Source of the DNA: Bacillota bacterium
Lineage (GTDB): Bacteria > Bacillota > Clostridia > Oscillospirales > Oscillospiraceae
Length of the DNA: 64,000 bases
Assembly (NCBI GenBank): GCA_023402075.1
Contig: JAEXCS010000008.1
Span: 1-64,000, forward strand
Reading direction: 5' to 3'
Every line of letters begins with the position of its first letter. Position 1 is the stretch's first letter. The notes beneath the pieces were generated by a model that was not told the origin of the DNA, made no database searches, and saw nothing but the letters and a program-made list of their open reading frames with translations. Of this stretch, positions 50,694 through 59,247 are shown piece after piece. Position numbers and translations under genes: made by a program.

Positions 50694-53111
50694 ATGTTAG
50701 GTGCGATTATCGGGGATATTGTAGGTTCCCGTTTTGAATGGAATAATCACAGAAACAAGCAATTCGAGCTCATGACGTATAAATGCAGCGTTACGGACGA
50801 TTCAATCATGACGCTGGCTATAGCAAAGGCGCTGCTCGAAAGCAAACCGGATTACAGCGACTTATCAAAGAACGCCGTGAAATATATGCAGGGCATCGGC
50901 AGGCATTACCCCGACTGCGGATACGGCGGTCATTTTAGAAGTTGGATAAGCTCCAACTCGCCGAAGCCCTATAACAGCTACGGCAATGGTGCGGCGATGC
51001 GTGTAAGCGCATGTGGTTTCGTTGCCGGTAGTCTGGAGGAAGCAAAAAAGCTGTCAAAAGCAGTAACCGAAGTCACGCACAATCATCCTGAAGGCGTCAA
51101 AGGCGCAGAAGCTACCGCTGCTGCGATATTCCTTGCCCGCTCCGGTAATAATTTGCTTGAAATCAGGGACTACATTACGAAGAACTATTACCCGTTGAAC
51201 TTTACGCTGGACGGCATCCGCGACAGCTATCAATTCAACGAAACCTGCCAAGACACGGTGCCTCAAGCATTGGAGGCATTCTTCGAGTCAACCAGTTTTG
51301 AAGACGCTATCCGTAATGCAATCTCGGTCGGCGGCGACAGTGACACGCTTGCTGCCATCACTGGTGGTATTGCGGAAGCCTACTACGGCATTCCTACGGA
51401 TATCCGAAAACATGCTCTTACTTTCCTCGATGCGCGGCTACTCAAAATCCTGATAGATTTTGAAAACAAATATCCGTCCAAGATGGAAAAGGTGCATGCA
51501 GACAAAAGCGTCGGCATTGAGCGGGATAAAAGCGTACAGGTTGCAACCGGCAGCCGTGCTACGATGATGCAATCTTCGGTGACTGTGGCTGACAAAGAGC
51601 TGAGGGATTCGACGGTAGAAAGCGAAGAAACCACCAGCCAGCAGCTTTTCTCCCACCTGTTTGAGGCCTGCAACATTCTGCGTGGCCCCATCAATCAGGA
51701 CGAGTTCAAGAGCTATGTCACTCCCATTCTCTTCTTCAAACGCATATCGGATGTATACGATGAGGAAACGCAGCGGGCACTGGAGGAGTCTGGCGGAGAT
51801 GCCGACTACGCCTCCTTCCCTGAGCAGCACAGCTTTGTTATCCCGGAGGGCTGCCACTGGGACGATGTGCGGAAAACCTCAAAGGATGTTGGCAAGGCAA
51901 TCGTCGCGGCTATGAACGGTATCGAGCGAGAAAACCCCGACACACTGAGCGGTATCTTCTCCAGCTTCGATGACGCAACATGGACTGATAAAACCAAGCT
52001 GACTGATGAGCGCCTGAAAGACCTTGTGGAGCACATGTCTGAGCTTCAGGTCGGCAATAACAACTATTCGGCAGATGTGATGGGTGATGCTTACGAGTTT
52101 CTCATCAAGAAGTTTGCTGATATGTCAAAGAAGAACGCCGGGGAGTTTTACACGCCTCGTTCTATTGTGAAGCTGATGGTTATGTTGATGCAGCCAAAGT
52201 CCGGTGACACCGTATACGACCCGGCATGCGGGACAGGTGGCATGCTAATCGAGGCTATCCGTCGCATCGGTGACGACCAGATGACCTACGGCAGAATCTT
52301 CGGTCAGGAGAAAAACCTGTCCACATCCGCCATAGCAAAGATGAATCTGTTCCTCCACGGCGCTCACGATTTCAAAATATCGCAGGGAGATACACTCCGC
52401 CAGCCTAACTTTGTAGAGCACGGCAGGATGCAAACCTTCAATTGCGTCTTAGCAAATCCTCCCTTCTCTTTGAAAAAGTGGGGCTCCTCGCAGTTTGAGA
52501 GCGACAAATACGGTCGTAACCTCTGGGGCTGCCCTTCTGATTCCAGCGCGGATTTTGCATGGCTGCAGCACATGGTAAAGTCGATGGATGCCAAGAGTGG
52601 CAAGTGTGCAGTTGTCCTGCCGCAGGGAGTTCTCTTCCACGGCGGTAAAGAGGGCAAGATGCGAGAGATGCTGATTGAGTCGGATATGCTGGAATGCGTT
52701 ATCACTCTTGTTAGTGGTGTGTTTTACAGCACGGGCGTGTCAGCCTGTATCCTGTTCCTAAATAACAAGAAGGAAAACAACCACAAAGGCCGCGTTTGCC
52801 TGATTGACGCATCCAGCATCTACACGGCGCAGCGGGCGCAGAATATCATGACCGAAGACGACATTAACAAGGTCTATGCGCTGTACACGGCATACGAAGA
52901 TAAAATCGAATACTGCAAGGTCGTGACGAAGGCCGATATCAAGGAAGCCGGATACACGCTTGCAGTCGGCACATATATCGAAAAGAAGCCGCAGCCGGTG
53001 ACGCCGCCAGCGGAAGTGCGCAAGCAGTATTATGAGGCGGTCGATAGTGTAAAAGCTACCGAAGCGCGACTGAGAGAACTGCTGGTGAAGGGAGGCTACA
53101 TCAATGAGTAA
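50694..53111 (+). CDS. ADP-ribosylglycohydrolase fused to HsdM (type I RM methyltransferase subunit)
   Basis: A single 805-residue reading frame with two complete domains. Residues 1-265 are an ADP-ribosylglycohydrolase (ARH/DraG family): GAIIGDIVGSRFE, TDDS with Asp35 and Asp36, YGNGAAMRV, HNHPEGVKGA and GGDSDT with Asp215 and Asp217, so all Mg-binding positions are kept. A linker (about 262-305) leads to a full HsdM (about 306-805): HsdM_N helical region, SAM-binding DPACGTGGM (about 507-515) and the catalytic NPPF (588-591). The protein would remove ADP-ribose and methylate adenine. The stop overlaps the start of a second hsdM by 8 nt. No frame break or internal start with a ribosome site separates the halves. 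Confidence 0.9.
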   Translation: MLGAIIGDIVGSRFEWNNHRNKQFELMTYKCSVTDDSIMTLAIAKALLESKPDYSDLSKNAVKYMQGIGRHYPDCGYGGHFRSWISSNSPKPYNSYGNGAAMRVSACGFVAGSLEEAKKLSKAVTEVTHNHPEGVKGAEATAAAIFLARSGNNLLEIRDYITKNYYPLNFTLDGIRDSYQFNETCQDTVPQALEAFFESTSFEDAIRNAISVGGDSDTLAAITGGIAEAYYGIPTDIRKHALTFLDARLLKILIDFENKYPSKMEKVHADKSVGIERDKSVQVATGSRATMMQSSVTVADKELRDSTVESEETTSQQLFSHLFEACNILRGPINQDEFKSYVTPILFFKRISDVYDEETQRALEESGGDADYASFPEQHSFVIPEGCHWDDVRKTSKDVGKAIVAAMNGIERENPDTLSGIFSSFDDATWTDKTKLTDERLKDLVEHMSELQVGNNNYSADVMGDAYEFLIKKFADMSKKNAGEFYTPRSIVKLMVMLMQPKSGDTVYDPACGTGGMLIEAIRRIGDDQMTYGRIFGQEKNLSTSAIAKMNLFLHGAHDFKISQGDTLRQPNFVEHGRMQTFNCVLANPPFSLKKWGSSQFESDKYGRNLWGCPSDSSADFAWLQHMVKSMDAKSGKCAVVLPQGVLFHGGKEGKMREMLIESDMLECVITLVSGVFYSTGVSACILFLNNKKENNHKGRVCLIDASSIYTAQRAQNIMTEDDINKVYALYTAYEDKIEYCKVVTKADIKEAGYTLAVGTYIEKKPQPVTPPAEVRKQYYEAVDSVKATEARLRELLVKGGYINE

Positions 53112-54582
53112 TAAGATTACGCAAAGCGAGCTGGAAACCTATCTGTGGGATTCCGCTGTTCTGCTGAGGACAAGCATCGATGCCGGTGCTTATAAGCAGT
53201 ACATTTTCCCGCTCTTGTTTTTCAAGCGCATCTGCGATGTTTACGACGAGGAATGTGCTAAAATCACCGAGCAATACGGCGATGAAGCCGATGCTCTCGA
53301 ATGGGAAGAAAACCATAGCTTTATGGTGCCGAAAGGAGCTCACTGGAAAGATGTCCGTGCGGTGTCGCAGGATTTAGGCAAAGCCATCGTTAAAGCCTTT
53401 CGTGCCATTGAGAAGAAGAACTCCGACAAACTACAGGGTATCTTCGGCGACGCCTCATGGACCAACAAAAACCGTCTGCCGGACCGTTTACTGAAAGACC
53501 TGATTGAGCACTTCAGCACCAAGACACTCTCCCTCGCTAACTGCCCGGAGGATGAGCTGGGTAACGGCTACGAATACCTCATCAAGAAATTTGCTGACGA
53601 CAGCGGTCACACGGCGCAGGAGTTCTATACCAACCGCACCGTTGTGCATCTTATGACTGAGATGCTGAAGCCGGAGTCCGGCGAATCCATATACGACCCT
53701 ACGTGCGGCAGCGCTGGTATGCTAATTTCCTCTATCGCGTATCTTAAAAGCCTCGGGAAAGAGTGGAGAAACGTTGCCGTGTTCGGGCAGGAGATTAATT
53801 CCTTGACCGCAGCAATCGGACGTATGAACTTGTTTCTGCACGGCATCGAGGACTTCAATATTGTAAATGATGACACGCTGAAATCTCCCGGATTCACCGA
53901 GCGTGGCAAACTGAAGCAGTTCAATCTGGTGTTGGCAAATCCTCCGTACTCAATCAAGAAATGGGACAGGAGCGCGTTTGAATCTGATAAGTACGGAAGA
54001 AACGTGCTGGGTACGCCACCGCAAGGTCGCGCCGATTATGCATTCTTCCAGCATATCATTCAAAGCATGGATTCAAAAACCGGACGCTGTGCTATTCTTT
54101 TCCCGCATGGCATTCTCACAAGAAATGATGAGAAGGAAATGCGGCAAAAGCTGGTACACATGGATATCGTCGAATGCGTAATTGGTATTGCGAAGAACTT
54201 GTTTTTCAACTCTCCGATGGAAGCGTGCATCGTAATTTGCCGAATGAATAAGCCTGTGGCTCATCGTGGTCGTGTGCTGTTTATAAACGCAAAGCACGAC
54301 GTAGTACGCAAGAACGCGGAAAGCTATCTATCCGATGAACACATCGCGCATATTGCGGATACCTACCTCCACTACGAAGCTGTTGACGGGTTTTCTGCGA
54401 TTGCGACTAATGCGGATATTGCCGAAAACGGATACTCGTTAGGTATTCCGCTGTATGTTGCAGGAGCGCAATCCGAGACAGTGTCGCAAGAAGAGATAGA
54501 AGAAAGCATAACCGAATGGTTACAGAGTTCCGGCAGCCTACACGACGCATTGAATGTAGTTGACGGGCTAATAGAAATGTGA
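53104..54582 (+). CDS. hsdM: Type I restriction-modification methyltransferase subunit
   Basis: A stand-alone HsdM of 492 residues that works with HsdS and HsdR to methylate adenine. It has the N-terminal helical domain (LRTSIDAGAYKQYIFPLLFFKRICDVYDEE), motif I DPTCGSAGML, and the catalytic NPPY. Motif I differs from the fused HsdM (PTCGSAG against PACGTGG), so the two methylases are different lineages and not a recent duplication. The start at 53104 has GGAGG before it and overlaps the previous gene by 8 nt. Carrying two HsdM genes in one operon is unusual. Confidence 0.95.
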   Translation: MSNKITQSELETYLWDSAVLLRTSIDAGAYKQYIFPLLFFKRICDVYDEECAKITEQYGDEADALEWEENHSFMVPKGAHWKDVRAVSQDLGKAIVKAFRAIEKKNSDKLQGIFGDASWTNKNRLPDRLLKDLIEHFSTKTLSLANCPEDELGNGYEYLIKKFADDSGHTAQEFYTNRTVVHLMTEMLKPESGESIYDPTCGSAGMLISSIAYLKSLGKEWRNVAVFGQEINSLTAAIGRMNLFLHGIEDFNIVNDDTLKSPGFTERGKLKQFNLVLANPPYSIKKWDRSAFESDKYGRNVLGTPPQGRADYAFFQHIIQSMDSKTGRCAILFPHGILTRNDEKEMRQKLVHMDIVECVIGIAKNLFFNSPMEACIVICRMNKPVAHRGRVLFINAKHDVVRKNAESYLSDEHIAHIADTYLHYEAVDGFSAIATNADIAENGYSLGIPLYVAGAQSETVSQEEIEESITEWLQSSGSLHDALNVVDGLIEM

Positions 54583-54594
54583 GGAGGGAATCAA

Positions 54595-55695
54595 ATGCCA
54601 ACAGTGAAACTTGGAGACGTTGTTGAACGTATCAAGGATAAAATCGATAAAGATGCCACCGATTTGGAGTTTTATATCGGCGGTGAACACTTCGATTATG
54701 GTGAAGTCGTTATTACGAAGAAAGCGCCGCTGATGGGCAGCACTATCGGTCCCGCATTTCATATGCACTTTATGCCGGACGACGTGTTGCTGATGTCAAG
54801 AAATCCGCATCTGCGCAAAGCAGGAATGGTCGATTTCGAGGGTATCTGCTCTGACGTTAGTTATGTGTGTCGGACGAAGGATGAAAATGTGCTGCTTCAG
54901 AAGTATTTGCCCTTTGTATTCCAAACTGATAACTTCTGGGAATTTGCCGAGTCTAATAAAAAGGGCTCAACAAATTTCTTCTTGAACTGGTCGGATTTTG
55001 CTCGGTATGAGTTTTTCCTGCCGGATATCGAGAAACAGCGTGAATTGACGGACCTTCTCTGGGCTGCAGCAGATGCGAAAGCTGCCTATCAGCAGCTGCT
55101 TGAGCAGACCGATGAACTCGTGAAATCGCAATTTATCGAGATGTTTGGTGATCCTGCTCTGAATTCAAAAGGGCTTCCGATTAAGAACTTACTTGAACTT
55201 GGAGAAAATCTTGACAATCGAAGGGTGCCAATTACTTCTGGTGATAGAGTAGTTGGGCAGTATCCGTATTATGGTGCATCAGGAATCGTTGACTATATTG
55301 AGAACTATATTTTTGATGAGGATATATTACTCATTTCAGAAGATGGCGCTAACTTGCTCGCAAGGGTTACACCAATTGCGTTCCCGGCATCAGGAAAAGT
55401 GTGGGTAAACAATCATGCACATGTAATGAAATTTCCTAACATGGCAACTCAATGCTATGTAGAACATTTGTTGAATATGATTGATATCTCGAACTATGTA
55501 ACCGGTACAGCACAGCCCAAATTAAACCAGGCAAAGTTGAATGCCATACCGATCCCAACACCTTCACTGGACGATCAAGAGCGTTATATGCAATTGATTG
55601 AACAGAGCGATAAATCAAAATTTGAACTGAAGCAAGCCATCGACAGCACCAGTGGTCTCATCCGAGCGCTGATGCAGCAGGACTTGAGCAATTAA
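54595..55695 (+). CDS. hsdS: Type I restriction-modification specificity subunit
   Basis: Sequence-recognition subunit of 366 residues, two target recognition domains separated by helical spacers: TRD1 about 1-140, central helix (ELTDLLWAAADAKAAYQQLLEQTDELVKSQ, about 145-180), TRD2 about 180-335, and a C-terminal coiled coil with SDKSKFELK. The central conserved segment SQFIEMFGDP and the end of TRD2 are repeated almost exactly in the second, truncated hsdS copy at 57362, making TRD2 an exchangeable cassette. It lies between hsdM and a tyrosine recombinase gene. Confidence 0.93.
   Translation: MPTVKLGDVVERIKDKIDKDATDLEFYIGGEHFDYGEVVITKKAPLMGSTIGPAFHMHFMPDDVLLMSRNPHLRKAGMVDFEGICSDVSYVCRTKDENVLLQKYLPFVFQTDNFWEFAESNKKGSTNFFLNWSDFARYEFFLPDIEKQRELTDLLWAAADAKAAYQQLLEQTDELVKSQFIEMFGDPALNSKGLPIKNLLELGENLDNRRVPITSGDRVVGQYPYYGASGIVDYIENYIFDEDILLISEDGANLLARVTPIAFPASGKVWVNNHAHVMKFPNMATQCYVEHLLNMIDISNYVTGTAQPKLNQAKLNAIPIPTPSLDDQERYMQLIEQSDKSKFELKQAIDSTSGLIRALMQQDLSN
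55125..55148 (+). repeat. 24-bp direct repeat, copy 1 (within hsdS)
   Basis: Identical to 57373-57396; it encodes SQFIEMFG in both copies. A second shared stretch of 23 bp with one mismatch is at 55600-55622 and 57905-57927, so each TRD2 cassette is flanked by matching direct repeats. Confidence 0.95.
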
Positions 55696-55742
55696 AACAT
55701 AATTTTGTGGAGCAGGATGTTGGTACAAAGGAGAAAACCGAC

Positions 55743-56714
55743 ATGAAAAACCAGCTTATCACTGAAATTGAGCAACACATGCTCCCCTACTTGGACAATG
55801 AGCAGTTGGAGCATTTACACGAAACCTTGACATTCTGCCTCCACGACACCGTGACCGACGAAAACGCTGCACCTGCTCCGGATTTATTGCAGCTCTTCCT
55901 TTCGGCAAAGCGTGTGGAGGGCTGCTCGGACAAAACGGTCCACTACTACGAGTCCACCGTTCGCAACATGCTTGATTCCATCAAAAAAGATATCAAGCAT
56001 ATCACGACGGACGACATCCGGTTATATCTGGACAGCTACCAGAGCAGCGGCAAAGTCAGCAAGGTAACGATTGATAATATACGGCGCATCCTTTCCAGCC
56101 TGTTTGCGTGGCTGGAGGCCGAGGATTATATCCTGAAAAACCCTGTGAAGCGCATCCACAAGGTGAAGACCTGTAAAACGGTCAAAGAAACATACTCGGA
56201 TGAAGCATTGGAACTGATGCGCGATAACAGCGAGTGTGTTCGTGACTTGGCAATCATCGACATCCTCGCTTCAACCGGAATGCGCGTCGGAGAGTTGGTG
56301 CGGCTCGACCGCAGTGAGATAGATTTCATCAACCGCGAGTGTGTGGTGCTGGGCAAGGGTAACAAGCAGCGCAAGGTCTACTTCGATGCTCGCACCAAGA
56401 TACACCTGCAAAACTATCTGGGCAGCCGCAGCGATGACAATCCGGCACTGTTTGTCTCCATGCAGAAGCCATACAATCGTTTGCAAATCAGCGGTGTGGA
56501 GATTCGGCTACGGGAGCTTGGGCAAAAGCTCAATCTCAGCAAGGTGCATCCGCACAAGTTCAGGCGGACGCTCGCTACGATGGCAATCGACAAGGGCATG
56601 CCGATTGAACAGGTGCAACAGCTTCTGGGGCACCAAAGTGTGGACACAACCTTGCAATACGCGATGGTAAACCAAAACAATGTGAAGGCATCGCATCACA
56701 AATACATCGGATAA
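55743..56714 (+). CDS. Tyrosine recombinase of the XerC/D type
   Basis: A 323-residue site-specific recombinase with a SAM-like N-terminal core-binding domain (about 50-145) and a catalytic domain with Arg181, His271, Arg274 (HPHKFRR), His297 and the nucleophile Tyr306. Similar enzymes lie in type I RM loci of Firmicutes, where they shuffle hsdS target-recognition domains. Here it lies directly between a complete hsdS and a truncated hsdS copy on the same strand, both containing the same 24-bp sequence. The ATG at 55743 follows AAAGGAG. It is therefore a strong candidate for switching HsdS specificity, probably by deletion or exchange. Confidence 0.92.
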   Translation: MKNQLITEIEQHMLPYLDNEQLEHLHETLTFCLHDTVTDENAAPAPDLLQLFLSAKRVEGCSDKTVHYYESTVRNMLDSIKKDIKHITTDDIRLYLDSYQSSGKVSKVTIDNIRRILSSLFAWLEAEDYILKNPVKRIHKVKTCKTVKETYSDEALELMRDNSECVRDLAIIDILASTGMRVGELVRLDRSEIDFINRECVVLGKGNKQRKVYFDARTKIHLQNYLGSRSDDNPALFVSMQKPYNRLQISGVEIRLRELGQKLNLSKVHPHKFRRTLATMAIDKGMPIEQVQQLLGHQSVDTTLQYAMVNQNNVKASHHKYIG

Positions 56715-56741
56715 AATTCGAAGAATTACGGAGGAAAGCAC

Positions 56742-57359
56742 ATGGAAAGTGACGATAAGTTTATTTTTAGATTGGATGATGACATTTCATTTAGAAAATG
56801 CTCTCTTTTTGATGGTTGCGATACTGCGCACGGCAACTGCACGAACTTCCACACGAAAGAAATACAGTGGAGTGACCATTATTTCTGTAACCAAGAAGGT
56901 CTTCATTTTCATTGTACAAAGCATCCGGAGATTGAGCTTGAATTCGGCGAGAATTGTGATAGGTCAACGCTAATGTGTCCAAAGTGCAAAAAGCCAATAG
57001 AGATTGGCAATATGCACGAACTCACATCACGATGCCTGCGTGCACTAAATCGTGAGATATTCAAGGACGCAACTCTTGTCCGCCTGGATGATTGGTATAT
57101 ACCAGAAATAAAAGAAAAAATCAAACCGACTCCGGATTATCGGCTAACAACAAACGTAAAGACCGACAAGGATGGCGACACCATTGTTGTCCTTTATGTG
57201 AGCTATGTTGGAACAGGAAATAAAGTTCAGTATTTTATTAAACCGGAAAAAGGCCAGCTCACAAGCGACCATAAAGATTTAGACCCCGCCAAGATTATTT
57301 CAAAAATCGAGGTTACGCTTAAGGACAAAACACTATCGCAAGAATACCATGCGGAGTAA
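56742..57359 (+). CDS. Cys-rich protein with possible zinc ribbon, unknown function
   Basis: A 205-residue protein with Cys and His clusters: KCSLFDGC, HGNC near the start, then HFHC and CPKCKKPIE (about 85), consistent with one or two structural zinc sites. The C-terminal half is beta-rich. No nuclease or transferase motif is visible. It lies between the recombinase and the truncated hsdS copy, so it would be lost if the direct repeats recombined. The start has GGAGG 9 nt before it. Confidence 0.6.
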   Translation: MESDDKFIFRLDDDISFRKCSLFDGCDTAHGNCTNFHTKEIQWSDHYFCNQEGLHFHCTKHPEIELEFGENCDRSTLMCPKCKKPIEIGNMHELTSRCLRALNREIFKDATLVRLDDWYIPEIKEKIKPTPDYRLTTNVKTDKDGDTIVVLYVSYVGTGNKVQYFIKPEKGQLTSDHKDLDPAKIISKIEVTLKDKTLSQEYHAE

Positions 57360-57361
57360 GA

Positions 57362-57994
57362 TTGATTCTGCTATCGCAATTTATCGAGATGTTTGGGGAC
57401 CCCGTCGAGAACCCAATGAGCTGGCCAACACTTTGGTTGTTACAACTCGGCGATTGTAAAAACGGTATGAATTTTCGCAGTAAAGATAAAGGCGTAGATA
57501 TTCATTGTTTAGGAGTCGGTGATTTCAAGGATTATGCAGTGATAGATGGCACAAGGGACTTGCAGATGGTATCACTAAATGAAATGCCGTCGGAGGAATA
57601 CCTTCTCCGTGATGGCGATATTGTTTTCGTTAGGTCAAACGGCAATAAAGCGCTGGTAGGGCGTTGCGTGGTCGTATATCCGCATGATGTGCCAACGGCA
57701 TATAGCGGTTTCTGCATTAGGTTTCGAAGGACGAGTGAAGGTGTTCACCCCGGATATCTATTGCGATTTCTTAAGACCGATTCAGTCAGGGCAAAGATGG
57801 CTGGACGTGGAGCGAACATTCAAAACTTGAATCAGCAGATCCTCTCTGCGCTTCAAGTGCCAATGCCCCCATTTGAGCTCCAACGGCAATTTGTGGAGTT
57901 CGTCGAACAGACCGATAAATCAAAATTACTGCTTCTAAAGCATAGAAAAGGAGTGCACAGTTATGAATCTAATGAATCAAAAGGTAAAGCATAA
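57362..57994 (+). CDS. Truncated HsdS (single TRD cassette)
   Basis: A frame of 210 residues, starting at a TTG that follows GCGGAGTAAGA, with no first TRD. It begins exactly with the SQFIEMFGDP segment found in the middle of the full hsdS, then a different TRD2 (KGVDIHCLGVGDFKDY ...) and the shared terminal TDKSK helix. It can be a half-S that dimerises, or a silent cassette brought into the complete hsdS by recombination. It overlaps the next gene by 32 nt. Confidence 0.8.
   Translation: MILLSQFIEMFGDPVENPMSWPTLWLLQLGDCKNGMNFRSKDKGVDIHCLGVGDFKDYAVIDGTRDLQMVSLNEMPSEEYLLRDGDIVFVRSNGNKALVGRCVVVYPHDVPTAYSGFCIRFRRTSEGVHPGYLLRFLKTDSVRAKMAGRGANIQNLNQQILSALQVPMPPFELQRQFVEFVEQTDKSKLLLLKHRKGVHSYESNESKGKA
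57373..57396 (+). repeat. 24-bp direct repeat, copy 2 (within truncated hsdS)
   Basis: Exact copy of 55125-55148, same strand and same reading frame. Recombination between the two would remove 2,248 bp including the recombinase gene and leave a full-length hsdS with a different TRD2. Confidence 0.95.
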
Positions 57995-58835
57995 AATGCT
58001 GGGCGTTGGGACCGTTACCGGTCAAGATGACAACTATATTACAGTTGCTTTTACATCGAAGACCAGCAAGTTTCAGTATCCTCACATTGATACATTTGCA
58101 AAGTATTTGATTGCCGAAGACGCAATCGTCCAAGAAGCAATTCTTAAAGAAATATCTGATGCAAAGCAGGCTGAGAAAGAAGCAAAAACAGCCGCTGCCA
58201 AAACAAAGCAAATATCTGAGGAAGAAGCTAACGCTCGTAAAGCGGCCGAGATATCCAATACACGAACTGGTCGCACTCGTGAGTCAACGCAGAAACAAAT
58301 AACGCGACAAGCACGAACCCCAGGTAAGCGGATGACGTTTTATGTTTTTCAAGGTAGTACTTACGACCGTGAATCTCGTGGCGGCTACATATGGGCACCA
58401 ACCTCGAATAAGGCCGGGAATACATTTCACCATTGGGACTGTCTTTTAGATATACGTGAAGGAGATATAATCCTCCACGGATGTAACGGCTATATTCAGG
58501 CAGTGAGCACAGCGCGCAGCGAATGCTATGAATGTGTTCAGCCGGAAGAACTCCGTCAAGAAGATATGTGGGACCATGATGGTCGTCGCGTCGACTGCGA
58601 TTATGTCATCATCAAAAATCCGGTCAAAACATCAATATTTCTTGATGACATTCTCCGCCTAAGCAACGTGAAATATGCTCCGTTTGATAAGGATGGAAAC
58701 GGAAATATGGGGTATCTATATGAACTCAATATAGAGTTGGCGCAAATCTTTATACAGGGCTTAATAAAAAGGAATGCCTATCTAAGTAGTGTCGACTTTA
58801 TATCAGAACTGCTTTCGGAGGCAGATAATGATTGA
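57963..58835 (+). CDS. Protein with coiled coil and EVE/PUA-like domain
   Basis: A 290-residue protein. Residues 1-45 are a small beta domain (KMLGVGTVTGQDDNYITVAF), 50-115 a highly charged coiled coil, and 120-240 a domain with GGYIWAPTSNKAGNTFHHWDCLLDIREGDIILHGCNGYIQAVSTA. That pattern resembles N-terminal EVE-like, PUA-fold domains linked to HNH or McrBC-type restriction proteins that read modified bases. No nuclease motif is visible here, so it may be a reader only. The start is taken at 57963 (AAAGGAG before it). Overlaps the NUDIX gene by 8 nt. Confidence 0.65.
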   Translation: MNLMNQKVKHKMLGVGTVTGQDDNYITVAFTSKTSKFQYPHIDTFAKYLIAEDAIVQEAILKEISDAKQAEKEAKTAAAKTKQISEEEANARKAAEISNTRTGRTRESTQKQITRQARTPGKRMTFYVFQGSTYDRESRGGYIWAPTSNKAGNTFHHWDCLLDIREGDIILHGCNGYIQAVSTARSECYECVQPEELRQEDMWDHDGRRVDCDYVIIKNPVKTSIFLDDILRLSNVKYAPFDKDGNGNMGYLYELNIELAQIFIQGLIKRNAYLSSVDFISELLSEADND

Positions 58836-59247
58836 AGTAACTGCGGCAATCATTAAACAAGATTCAAAATTCCTCATCTGTCAACGGCCAAAAGGAAAAA
58901 GCTGTGAGCTGTTGTGGGAGTTTCCTGGTGGAAAGATTGAGGATGACGAAACTGGTGAGCAATGTATTATTCGAAAATGTCAGGAAGAGCTCGGCATAAC
59001 ATTGCGGGTTTTACGCGAGCTTACGCATTTGCGATATGACTATCCAAACAGGACCATCCATCTACACTTCTATATCACAGAAATTGTGACGGGTACACCT
59101 GCGTTAAAGGAACACAACGACTTTGTATGGATTACGCCAGATGAAATATGTCACTATCAGTTCTGCCCAGCGGACGATAGTATGCTGAAGAGCCCCGATT
59201 GGGCCAAAGAAATTCTACAAAATGAAGGAGGAACGCAAAATGTTTAA
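58828..59247 (+). CDS. NUDIX hydrolase, MutT-like
   Basis: A 139-residue NUDIX protein that hydrolyses nucleoside diphosphate derivatives, perhaps 8-oxo-dGTP or CTP-like substrates. It has VTAAIIKQDSKFLICQRP and WEFPGGKIEDDE. The NUDIX box is GKIEDDETGEQCIIRKCQEE then LGI; the first Glu of the REUXEE core is Lys. The catalytic EE pair is kept. The start at 58828 overlaps the previous stop by 8 nt. In a defence operon it could process a signal nucleotide or ADP-ribose-type product, which is inference. Confidence 0.85.
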   Translation: MIEVTAAIIKQDSKFLICQRPKGKSCELLWEFPGGKIEDDETGEQCIIRKCQEELGITLRVLRELTHLRYDYPNRTIHLHFYITEIVTGTPALKEHNDFVWITPDEICHYQFCPADDSMLKSPDWAKEILQNEGGTQNV

